From Mariniblastus sp964414815 (GTDB lineage: Bacteria; Planctomycetota; Planctomycetia; Pirellulales; Pirellulaceae), in the NCBI GenBank assembly GCA_964414815.1, contig CAYPXY010000005.1, positions 110,391-174,390 on the forward strand: DNA of 64,000 nt. The letters run 5' to 3'. Shown in pieces: positions 8,116 to 15,446 of this stretch; the stretch's first letter is position 1; each line of letters starts with the position of its first letter. Under the pieces are notes generated by a model. That model saw nothing but the letters and a program-made list of their open reading frames with translations, had not been told where the DNA came from and did not search any database. The translations under genes and the position numbers were made by a program.

Positions 8116-10350
8116 CTACTTGCCCTCGGCTTCTTTGATTCTACGGTTCCAGTACTCGATTTGCGATTCCGTACCGCCTCGATGGGTATACTCGTTCAAA
8201 GCATCCTCACATCGAGACAGAAACTGCTGCTGGCTGGCTCCATCCGATTCAAACTCCGCAATTTGAGCCAGACGAAAATAGATTTCCACAAGTTCAAGCT
8301 GTTCAACAATGCGATCCGTGTGAACTTGAACGACAGGCTCAATCAAGCCGAGAGCAGCCGTCAGGTTTGCTTTCGCCGCATCGGCATCTCCTTCCACGAT
8401 GTCCACAACCCCCAGCCGGTTCAGCAATGATCCCTTGGTCAAATCGAAGTCGGGGTCGTCGGTCAGGCGATAGGGGTCGATCACCGCCAACCCCTCCTTC
8501 AGTAAAACTCGCGTCTTCTCCCATTCTCGTTGTGCCGCAAACAAATGGGTGGCAACCAGTAGCGATCGCGCAAACAGCAGCGCCGCAGCCGGTCTACTCG
8601 CCTCGCTCTGATGTTGCCAGGCTCTGCGAAAATAATCCACTCGCTTGCTCGCCGCCTCAGCACCGGCCGCATAATCTTCGACGGCCAGCGCGCGATTCAT
8701 CTCACCGGCAGCATACTTGCCTGCAAGCGTCAATACTTCCGGATCGTCCGGATACTGGTTCAGTATTTCGCTGAGCTTCGGTTGAATCTGCTTGTCCAGA
8801 TCCAGATTGCGAGCTTCGTGTTGTTCTGAATCAATGATCTCCTGCTGATCGACCAGCAACGTCAATTCCTGAATCTGCAGCCATCGTTCATCGACACCGG
8901 ACGTTCGCATCGATTCCAGTTGGCGATTCATTTCTACCAGATACTCTGGCCATTTTTGCTTGTCGCCGAACAACCATTCGGAGAACGCTAAATTCTTGAC
9001 GGCCTCGTATTTCTGTTTGGCAATCTCCACATTCTCAGGACGAATTCGTTGCAGTTCATGGTAAAGGTCCGCAGCTTCACGTGTCGACTGCAGAAACACT
9101 CCTTTCATTTCGGGGGCCTTGAGCAGTTGATTGCTCAAGTTGCCGATCACGTCGCGCAACGAACGCTCGGTCAACTTGAAAGACTGGTCCGCATCCGAGA
9201 GCGCCTGTTCCAGCCGTGTGTTGGTGACAGCCAGAACTTCGTTCGCGGCTTGGGTCCGGCGATTGGCCGCATTGACGCTGACCAGCACCCAAATCGTTCC
9301 CAGAAAGATCGCCAGTGCCAATGCAGCACTGGCTGCCTGCCAGGGCTTTCGCAATGCCCATTTCCAGGTTCGCTGCAGCAGCGAAACCGGTCGAGCAAGC
9401 ACTGGCATGCCGCCACGAAATCGATCCAGATCATCCGCCAGCTCTGCAGCAGTCTGGTAACGTTTGAGCGGCCGCTTCTCCAGACACTTCATACAAATCG
9501 TCTGCAGATCAACCGGAACCATCGGCTGCAGCGTCTTGGGCGGAACGGGTTCTTCGGTCATCAACAACATCATCGTTTGTACTGGATCGTTGCCGACAAT
9601 GGGCGGCCGACCCACCAGCAATTCATACAGGATGGCTCCCAACGCATACACATCGACGGTTGGGCCAAGCTTGAAAACCGTACCCGATGCCTGCTCTGGC
9701 GACATGTAGGCTGGCGTTCCGAGTACCTGACCGGTGGTCGTAATCCGGTCGTCGGACACAATGGACTTTGCAAGCCCAAAGTCAACGATCTTCAGACGCG
9801 AGCCATCGATTGGTCCGGCAGGGTCTTCCAATTGGGACGAGCTGGAGTCCTGACGAACGGTCGGCGGATCAGCAAGGTCCGTTAGCGAACGGTCGGGTGC
9901 CGGAGACAACGATGAGTCACTGGCCAGCAGAATGTTGGCGGGCTTGAGATCGCGGTGGAGAATGCCTTCGAGATGAGAGTAGTGAATGGCTCTGGCCAGG
10001 GTTGAAATGATACTGGCCGCCTCGGCACCGCTGAACGTTCGGCCTCGCATCAGATTCGCCAACGTGCCGCCACCCACATATTCCATGACGCAGTAGGGAA
10101 GGTTTTCATCGGTAGCCGCAAACTCGTAAAGGCGGGCGATGTTCGGGTGGTTCAGTTTAGCGATCGCCTTGGCTTCTGCGTCAAATCGGCGGGCCAGTTC
10201 ATGATCGGTCGCATCGACCAGCATTTTGATCGCCACCGGACGCTGCAGTTTTTGATCGACCGCCCGATAGACACGCCCCATCGCCCCCCGTCCGACCGCC
10301 ACCCAGTCGTCGTAACCATCGATCCTGGGAGTACTTTTCGAAGTTGCCAT
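8116..10350 (-). CDS. Membrane-anchored Ser/Thr protein kinase 2 with insertion before DFG
   Basis: 744 residues from the ATG at 10350 (MATSKSTPRIDGY). An in-frame ATG at 10389 would place the first codons inside a family A repeat arm and is disfavoured. Kinase motifs: glycine loop GRGAMG (20-25), VAIK with K42, HRDLKPAN, DFGLAK, APEQ-type YMSPEQ and an arginine-bearing C-lobe. Unusually, about 45 residues rich in Ser, Asp and Pro lie between HRDLKPANILLAS and KIVDFG, where 12-15 is normal. A transmembrane helix follows the kinase domain (around LALAIFLGTIWVLVSV). The C-terminal 370 residues are helical and TPR-like. Sigma factor 2 begins 7 bp after the stop. The pair is presumably one operon whose promoter lies in or beside repeat A1. 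Confidence 0.9.
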   Translation of the reverse strand: MATSKSTPRIDGYDDWVAVGRGAMGRVYRAVDQKLQRPVAIKMLVDATDHELARRFDAEAKAIAKLNHPNIARLYEFAATDENLPYCVMEYVGGGTLANLMRGRTFSGAEAASIISTLARAIHYSHLEGILHRDLKPANILLASDSSLSPAPDRSLTDLADPPTVRQDSSSSQLEDPAGPIDGSRLKIVDFGLAKSIVSDDRITTTGQVLGTPAYMSPEQASGTVFKLGPTVDVYALGAILYELLVGRPPIVGNDPVQTMMLLMTEEPVPPKTLQPMVPVDLQTICMKCLEKRPLKRYQTAAELADDLDRFRGGMPVLARPVSLLQRTWKWALRKPWQAASAALALAIFLGTIWVLVSVNAANRRTQAANEVLAVTNTRLEQALSDADQSFKLTERSLRDVIGNLSNQLLKAPEMKGVFLQSTREAADLYHELQRIRPENVEIAKQKYEAVKNLAFSEWLFGDKQKWPEYLVEMNRQLESMRTSGVDERWLQIQELTLLVDQQEIIDSEQHEARNLDLDKQIQPKLSEILNQYPDDPEVLTLAGKYAAGEMNRALAVEDYAAGAEAASKRVDYFRRAWQHQSEASRPAAALLFARSLLVATHLFAAQREWEKTRVLLKEGLAVIDPYRLTDDPDFDLTKGSLLNRLGVVDIVEGDADAAKANLTAALGLIEPVVQVHTDRIVEQLELVEIYFRLAQIAEFESDGASQQQFLSRCEDALNEYTHRGGTESQIEYWNRRIKEAEGK

Positions 10351-10386
10351 GGATGTCGGGAGGTAGCCACCGCAATGGCGGCTTTT

Positions 10387-10677
10387 CACGGGAATAGGGA
10401 CCGTTTAGCCGCAAGCCGTCGGGGGTTGCCGCCAAAAATATAATTCAGCGCCGAGATCGCTCAATCGGCAACCCCCAAAGGCGCGCGGAGTACCGGTTTG
10501 TCTGTAGTTGGTAGGTTGGCAACGGAAGCCGTATCCTACCGTCGCGCCTGCGCCGACCATTACTCGATCTTCCAGCTTCAATCACTGGTTGATCGGCCGC
10601 TTGCGGTAACTGCAAACGACTGGCGGTCGACTTCGGCTTGCGGCTAAACATTTTTGGCTTACCGTGAACGGTTACCC
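10387..10677 (+). repeat. Family A structured repeat, copy 1
   Basis: The core 10403-10649 (247 bp) begins GTTTAGCCGCAAGCCG and ends with its exact complement. Inside, GGGGGTTGCCG pairs with CGGCAACCCCC (11 bp), and GGCGCG with CGCGCC; unpaired blocks such as GCGCCTGCGCCGACCA are also conserved among copies. Outer arms CACGGGA on the left (about 10387) and CCGTGAACGGTTACCC (10662-10677) on the right extend the palindrome. It fills most of the 453-bp divergent region between kinase 2 and the F1-beta-like gene. Three more copies are at 43.6, 51.5 and 61.9 kb. Mobile miniature element or structured RNA are both possible. Confidence 0.92.
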
Positions 10678-10803
10678 AAAATGAACACACGAATCTGCAG
10701 TTCTTTCACCTCTCCAACGTGCAAAAATGATTCTATCAGAAAATTTTCTGTCACAAATGCTCTCGTCAACTGTATTTCCAGTAGTTCAAAACGAAATCGG
10801 ATC

Positions 10804-11730
10804 ATGAGAAGCCCCCTACCGCTTTACAGATTCGACCACACACCTGGAGATTACTGGATGTTTACCATGATTGAAACGGGGCTTCGCGGAGTCGATTTAC
10901 TGACACCGATTCCGGTGGGCGGAGATGTGCTCATTTTCGGCGAACCCAAAACGGGGCATCGCCTTTTGGGGACTGACATTGCCTGGCGGCTGGACCATCA
11001 TCCCCACCAGCCCTTTCATGCCGTCGTGCTGATCGATCCGAACCTTCCTGACGCCGATGCCGTCGCAGAGGAGTTCAAGGAGGGCGCTTCGCCCACCAAA
11101 CAGGTACTGATCACCTCTTCCATCTCACAATTTGACATTCAGAACCTGCGAAATCAACGGGATCGACAGCGCCACGATGTAATATTCGCGGTCTCCAACG
11201 ATTCGCGATTTATCAACACGTTCCGACAAGCCATCCTCAGCGAACGAAATCGGTCCGGTCCCGATCGATCCATGACCAGTTTCGTCATCACGGAGTCCGA
11301 AAACACCGGTCTGTTTGACGCGACCATGTTCTGTTCGCAGATTGTCTCCAGTCAGGTGGTGCTGCCGGGACTGGATGTGCGGCGCTCGTCGTCGTCGATT
11401 CTTTCCTCAGACCTTATCAGTGATCGACATCGGCAACTGGCGGTGCGAGTTCGCTCCATCTTGCATGAGGTCATTGAAAACCTGTATCCTGGAGCCGTCA
11501 ACGATGACAACTGGTTTTTCAACACGGATGCGAACGGACGTGCCGCAGCTCAACTGCTTTGCTTTCTCAGCCAGCCGCTGTTTGTCGCCGAACCGTATAC
11601 CGGTTTGAAAGCAGCGCATTTCGACCTGGAGTCGACACTGATCAGTTACGAAGTCATACTTGACGGTCGGTTTAGCGAGCTGTCGCCCCGAAACTTCCGG
11701 TTTATCAACGAATTGCCGAAGATCAGCTAA
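10804..11730 (+). CDS. Degenerate F1-ATPase beta-subunit paralogue without a P-loop lysine
   Basis: 308 residues from the ATG at 10804. Four segments follow the order of the F1 beta subunit: MIETGLRGVDLLTPI (22-36) for the ETGIKVVDLLAPY segment; GEPKTGHR (46-53) where GGAGVGKT should be; DVIFAVSNDSRFINTF where the Walker B segment LLFIDNIFRFTQAG lies; and, near the C-terminus, FLSQPLFVAEPYTG and ILDGRFSEL for FLSQPFFVAEVFTG and ILDGEYDHL. The Walker A Lys-Thr is replaced by His-Arg and the GERTREG segment with the catalytic Glu is absent, so ATP hydrolysis is not expected. The N-terminal beta-barrel that forms the crown is missing entirely (true beta is about 470 residues). No other ATPase subunit is nearby. 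Earlier in-frame starts at 10654 and 10681 lie in repeat A1 and are disfavoured. Function unknown; a structural or regulatory role is speculation. Confidence 0.8.
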   Translation: MRSPLPLYRFDHTPGDYWMFTMIETGLRGVDLLTPIPVGGDVLIFGEPKTGHRLLGTDIAWRLDHHPHQPFHAVVLIDPNLPDADAVAEEFKEGASPTKQVLITSSISQFDIQNLRNQRDRQRHDVIFAVSNDSRFINTFRQAILSERNRSGPDRSMTSFVITESENTGLFDATMFCSQIVSSQVVLPGLDVRRSSSSILSSDLISDRHRQLAVRVRSILHEVIENLYPGAVNDDNWFFNTDANGRAAAQLLCFLSQPLFVAEPYTGLKAAHFDLESTLISYEVILDGRFSELSPRNFRFINELPKIS

Positions 11731-11748
11731 CAAAGCAGATGTAGCTTG

Positions 11749-12027
11749 TTACGCTCCACCTGCAACTTGGGTCAATGATTCGTTATCCATTTCCAGTCGC
11801 TCGACGTGGCAGCCAACTTTTTGGATGTCCGCGATTGCCGATCGGATGGCCGATTCCAGAGACTCCGCTTCCCGATGAAACATCATTTGCGGTGATCCAC
11901 ATATCTGTCCGGACGTAGCGTCATCGCACCCAGCGGCAAACAGAGCATCACACAATTCTTCAGTCAACTCCGGTTGACTGGAAAGAATCAAGGTAAAATC
12001 GTAGATCGTCTTGTTGTTGATGTTCAT
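11749..12027 (-). CDS. Putative antitoxin-like partner of the HicA-like protein
   Basis: 92 residues from the ATG at 12027 (MNINNKTIYDFTLILS). An in-frame start at 12066 would overlap the upstream gene. The pattern of a beta strand (YDFTLILS), a helix (LTEELCDALFAAGCDDAT), a strand (PQMMFHREA) and a second long helix (SLESAIRSAIADIQKVG) fits a small alpha/beta protein. I have seen this type annotated as a DNA-binding or antitoxin-like protein next to HicA-like genes, but I cannot assign a named family. It follows the HicA-like gene by 26 bp on the same strand, so they should be co-expressed. The pair sits alone between the F1-beta paralogue and kinase 3. Confidence 0.65.
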   Translation of the reverse strand: MNINNKTIYDFTLILSSQPELTEELCDALFAAGCDDATSGQICGSPQMMFHREAESLESAIRSAIADIQKVGCHVERLEMDNESLTQVAGGA

Positions 12028-12053
12028 AATGATTTCTTGAAGAACACGGCTGC

Positions 12054-12275
12054 CTAGTGCGGGCAACGGTCTACGTAGTGACGTATATTTTTTGCGTGCC
12101 GGTAAGGATTACGAGGAGTCGAATAGACTGACATCCAGCAGCCAGAGCGATCACGAAATGGGCAAAAAATTCGGCCCCAGATATGCGCTCTCGAAGTAGC
12201 TTTCACCAGTCGCCAGCCACGTTCCAAGGCATAATCAACGGCCGCCCGAATCTCTTTATTCGGATGATCGTTCAC
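12054..12275 (-). CDS. HicA-like small protein (candidate toxin)
   Basis: 73 residues with the layout of a double-stranded-RNA-binding-like HicA fold: helix (KEIRAAVDYALERGW), strand (RLVKATSRAHIWGRIFCP), strand (CWMSVYSTP) and helix (YRHAKNIRHYVDRC). The AHIWG segment holds a histidine where HicA toxins carry their catalytic His, though the usual GSHH motif is not exact. Cysteines at the end of strand 1, before strand 2 and near the C-terminus could bind metal. The gene precedes a small antitoxin-like gene by 26 bp, the hicA-hicB order. Toxin function is inferred from size, fold pattern and pairing and is unproven. Confidence 0.65.
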   Translation of the reverse strand: MNDHPNKEIRAAVDYALERGWRLVKATSRAHIWGRIFCPFRDRSGCWMSVYSTPRNPYRHAKNIRHYVDRCPH

Positions 12276-12399
12276 TTTTGTGTTCCTGCCGGTTACTCAA
12301 TCAAATTCGGATTACGTTCATATTATATCGGTCCTGAAAGCAAGTACAATCTTGGTCTAAAAGGGCAGACTGCATTCAAGCCCCATTGGCTCTGCGGCG

Positions 12400-12421
12400 C
12401 GGTTAAACGAAAACTTAACCG
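12400..12421. other. Short inverted repeat upstream of kinase 3
   Basis: CGGTTAA and TTAACCG (7-bp arms, 8-nt loop) lie in the 282-bp divergent gap between the HicA-like gene and kinase 3. The region to the right is A/T-rich (GTTAACATAAATTGATAG). It could be an operator or a short hairpin. No clear promoter was identified. Confidence 0.35.
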
Positions 12422-12557
12422 TATTACGGCCTAACGAGGTCTTGAATGTGAAATAGTTAACATAAATTGATAGACAAATAATCTGAAGCTCCGCTGTCAC
12501 AGTTCCCGCTTTGAGATGTATTGGGGACAGAAAGCCGAAAAACCAAGGATTGTTCCG

Positions 12558-13892
12558 ATGCCTGCTCCCACCCTTTCCTGCCAAAACTGCCAAACCCATC
12601 TTCCGGAAGACGCCCTGTTTTGTCCGGAATGCGGTTCGAGAGTCGCAGACAACAACCAACCATCGTCAACTTCCCGTGCTACGGATGCCTCGGCCGTCAC
12701 CATGGAAACGATTGGCGGGATGGCAACCCTCGGCGGATTGCACACCGTCATACCTGGACTTGCTGGAGGACAATCAGTCACCGTTGCCGAAATGACGCCC
12801 GGAACGCTGTTTGCCAATCGCTACGTCATCGAAGAGCGAATCGGAGCCGGTGGCATGGGCGTCGTGTATCGGGCCCACGATCAAATGGCTCAACTGGATC
12901 TCGCAATCAAGGTCATTCATCCCCATCGAGTTTCGCCGCAGGAAACCGAGCGACTGAAACAGGAAGGACTGCTGGCCCGAAACCTGAGACACAAAAACAT
13001 TGTAGCCGTCTATGACATTAACGAATGCAACGGCCAGCATTTCATCGTGATGGAATTGCTCAAGGGCGTTTCACTCCGCGACTACCACCGCCAGTTCCAG
13101 ATGGATCGAAAATCAGTTCCATTCATGACCGCATCGACGATCGTCTGGCAGATTCTCGATGGATTGAAAGTAGCCCACGAACAAGGCGTCATCCATCGCG
13201 ATCTGAAACCTGAAAACATCATGATCGTCCAGGAGCCGAATGGGGACCAAAACGTCCGCATACTGGACTTCGGCATCGCTCGACTGGCAGCCGACGGATA
13301 CGAAAAAGAAAAACCGCTTGGCACGCGCGGCTACATGGCGCCGGAGCAGTTGACCAACCCGGACCTGGTGCGTCCGTCGGCAGACCTGTATTCGGTTTCG
13401 ATGATCTACTATGAACTCCTCTGCGATGCACTGCCGGTCGGCCCTTGGCAACCTCCATCCTCGGGCCGAACGGACGTGCCGCAATCTATTGATCGGTTGA
13501 TCGAAAGCGGACTGTCGAATCGTCCCGCCAATCGTCCCCAATCTGCTGAGCAGTATGTCCGGCAGATGGGAAACGTCAACCCACGGCTGATCGATGGGTT
13601 GATCGACGCTGAAGTCGTTCCGAAAAATCCGCTTGGCAATTTCGACTTGACCAAGTGGAGCAACCACTCATGGAATCTCAACCAGCTTGATTTCAGCAAA
13701 CCGGAAACGAAGCAGAAACTAAAGTGGGCGGGTGTGGGCCTCGGCGTGTTCTTCCTGATCATCGTTGTGATTGGGGCTCTCATGGAAGAAGCTGGCTTGG
13801 GCGACTCTGCACCCGACTACGACACGAACCCGTCGCAACCTTTCGTCCAGGAATACCAACAGTATCCCAATCAACCTTTCTCAACCTACTAG
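12558..13892 (+). CDS. Zinc-ribbon Ser/Thr protein kinase 3 with C-terminal membrane helix
   Basis: 444 residues from the ATG at 12558, with AAGGA 9 bp upstream. An N-terminal zinc ribbon uses C8, C11, C22 and C25 (CQNC, then CPECG). A low-complexity linker follows, then a full kinase domain from about residue 85: GAGGMG loop, LAIK lysine, HRDLKPEN, ILDFGIAR, GTRGYMAPEQ. The C-terminus has a transmembrane helix (GVGLGVFFLIIVVIGAL) and a short Gln/Pro/Tyr-rich tail. Unlike kinases 1 and 2 it lacks a large helical-repeat region and has no adjacent sigma factor. The zinc ribbon matches in style the ribbons on the SPFH-like and FHA proteins of the same island. A papain-fold protease gene follows after 53 bp, then a small unknown gene; these three look like one operon. 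Confidence 0.9.
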   Translation: MPAPTLSCQNCQTHLPEDALFCPECGSRVADNNQPSSTSRATDASAVTMETIGGMATLGGLHTVIPGLAGGQSVTVAEMTPGTLFANRYVIEERIGAGGMGVVYRAHDQMAQLDLAIKVIHPHRVSPQETERLKQEGLLARNLRHKNIVAVYDINECNGQHFIVMELLKGVSLRDYHRQFQMDRKSVPFMTASTIVWQILDGLKVAHEQGVIHRDLKPENIMIVQEPNGDQNVRILDFGIARLAADGYEKEKPLGTRGYMAPEQLTNPDLVRPSADLYSVSMIYYELLCDALPVGPWQPPSSGRTDVPQSIDRLIESGLSNRPANRPQSAEQYVRQMGNVNPRLIDGLIDAEVVPKNPLGNFDLTKWSNHSWNLNQLDFSKPETKQKLKWAGVGLGVFFLIIVVIGALMEEAGLGDSAPDYDTNPSQPFVQEYQQYPNQPFSTY

Positions 13893-13945
13893 ACTGAACT
13901 TTCCCCCGAACATCCCCAAATTGAGGAACCTACAAGGAACTTACA

Positions 13946-14869
13946 ATGGCTCTGTCCAACTCAAGATCACTGACCGGCTGCCTGATGGAAATGGAACCCG
14001 TCGCCGCGCCGGTGATGGAAACCAGTCCAAGCGTACAGCTTCCCGCGCAGGTCGATCTGCGTCCGTGGTGCTCGCCCGTCGAAGACCAACTGAACACCAA
14101 CTCCTGCACCGCCAACGCCGTCGTCGGAGCCATGGAGTTCCACCGAATCCGCAAAGGCTTGCCCCATGTGGATTTGTCACGCATGTATGTCTACTTCAAC
14201 GCGCGGCGTCTGGCTGGAACGCAATTTCAGGACTGTGGTTCGTTCATCCATCATGTGATGGCTGCGTTGATGGCGCACGGTGTTTGCGAGGAAGCGATTT
14301 GGCCATTCGATACGGGCCGATGTCTGCTGCCTCCCGTTCAGCCCGCCTATGCCAATGGAGCCAACTATCAGGCAATCCACTATGGCCGAACTCCCTTGGG
14401 AGTCCCCGCGATGACGGCCCTGGCCAACGGATTGCCCGTCGTTTTTGGAACTTTTATTCCACACGAATTCTACGACAAAGCGGGGCTCACCGGCGTGATG
14501 CCCATGCCGGGCCCTGTCCTGACGCCGGCCGGGAGTGGCCATGCCATGTTACTGGTCGGTTACGATTTGCCCAACCAGCAATGGATCATACGCAATAGCT
14601 GGGGACCGGCTTGGGCCGAAGATGGTTACTGCCGTGTTCCCTTCCAGACGATGGCGGCCTACTCGATTCCGATTCACTTCTGGACGATTGGCGACATCGC
14701 CGCTGAGTCGGGAGTCCGGTTTTCGGACGACCGGTTCCCAGGCCCCGATTTCGACGCCCCCAGTCACCTGAATATCGATTTGACGGGCTTGCGTCAGGCC
14801 CTACGACAACGACTTGCGAGCAACGTTGCTCAATCCGCCGCAGCCTTCCACAGTCGATTGCGATCCTGA
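13946..14869 (+). CDS. Papain-family (C1) cysteine peptidase
   Basis: 307 residues. The full papain catalytic set is present in the right order: oxyanion Gln Q48 and nucleophile C54 in EDQLNTNSCTANAVVGA, H199 in GSGHAMLLVGYD, and N217 in IIRNSWGPAWAEDGY. No signal peptide and no long propeptide are seen; only about 35 residues precede the mature-like LPAQVDLRPWCSPVEDQ, so the enzyme is probably cytoplasmic and made active or controlled by a partner. An AAGGA site lies shortly before the ATG. It follows kinase 3 by 53 bp, which suggests a kinase-controlled protease, though that link is inferred from order only. The last 50 residues are beyond the peptidase fold and look helical. Confidence 0.9.
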   Translation: MALSNSRSLTGCLMEMEPVAAPVMETSPSVQLPAQVDLRPWCSPVEDQLNTNSCTANAVVGAMEFHRIRKGLPHVDLSRMYVYFNARRLAGTQFQDCGSFIHHVMAALMAHGVCEEAIWPFDTGRCLLPPVQPAYANGANYQAIHYGRTPLGVPAMTALANGLPVVFGTFIPHEFYDKAGLTGVMPMPGPVLTPAGSGHAMLLVGYDLPNQQWIIRNSWGPAWAEDGYCRVPFQTMAAYSIPIHFWTIGDIAAESGVRFSDDRFPGPDFDAPSHLNIDLTGLRQALRQRLASNVAQSAAAFHSRLRS

Positions 14870-14885
14870 GAAGCTGCGCGGCTCA

Positions 14886-14919
14886 TTTCATCCCTCATCC
14901 CTCACCCTTCATCCCTCCG
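14886..14919 (+). repeat. Pyrimidine-rich heptad leader upstream of the 14928 gene
   Basis: Between the protease stop and the next start, TCATCCC-type units repeat about four times with a 7-nt period and almost no G. The array ends 8 bp before the ATG at 14928. It is comparable in position and period to the leaders at 4553, 30389, 35551 and 63871. Confidence 0.6.
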
Positions 14920-14927
14920 GAGTCCCC

Positions 14928-15437
14928 ATGTTAAGCTGGCTATTTAAATCCAAAGATCCGACTCGCGAGTGGCCGCAGTCGATGGGAAGTTTACCACTGA
15001 TCAACCTGCAGCCATTTTCGCTGGGCCCGGTCCGAATCGGAAGTTCACTCGATGCGATTCGAGTTCTCGGTCGGCCCGACAAGTACGTCGGCAAGAATGG
15101 CGTGGCTCGATTGACGTGGACGAATCCGCCGCTGGAAATCGAGATGGAAAACGAGCAGGTCACCTGCATTTCGATCCCGACGGGATATGGAACGTTCAGT
15201 GCGGCCAGCGAAGGCGAGCCGATTGCCGAAATCAGGCTCGATTCCGGCGCCGTCTGGAACCAGCAGACGCATCGCAACACCACTCGGCAACTGCTCGGCC
15301 CGCCCAGCGAGGAAAACAACGATGAGGGGGGCGATGAATTTGAAGACCTCTACTGTTTCAGAGACATTATCATCAGTCTGGAGTTCAACGAAGACAAAAA
15401 ACTGTGCGCATTCGAGGCCTACGTAGACACCCCGTAG
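14928..15437 (+). CDS. Conserved-looking soluble protein of unknown function
   Basis: 169 residues from the ATG at 14928 (MLSWLFKSKDPTREWP). The earlier in-frame start at 14814 lies inside the protease gene and would translate the heptad leader. The protein is beta-rich, with alternating hydrophobic strands (LGPVRIGSSLDAIRVLGRP, VARLTWTNPPLEIEM) and an acidic stretch EENNDEGGDEFED near residues 135-150. The segment IRVLGRPD followed by strands resembles small lipocalin- or SmpA-like beta proteins in pattern only. No signal peptide or cysteine motif. It is the third gene after kinase 3 and the protease and is followed by pdxA after 9 bp. I do not recognise a family. Confidence 0.75.
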   Translation: MLSWLFKSKDPTREWPQSMGSLPLINLQPFSLGPVRIGSSLDAIRVLGRPDKYVGKNGVARLTWTNPPLEIEMENEQVTCISIPTGYGTFSAASEGEPIAEIRLDSGAVWNQQTHRNTTRQLLGPPSEENNDEGGDEFEDLYCFRDIIISLEFNEDKKLCAFEAYVDTP

Positions 15438-15446
15438 GCCGCTACA

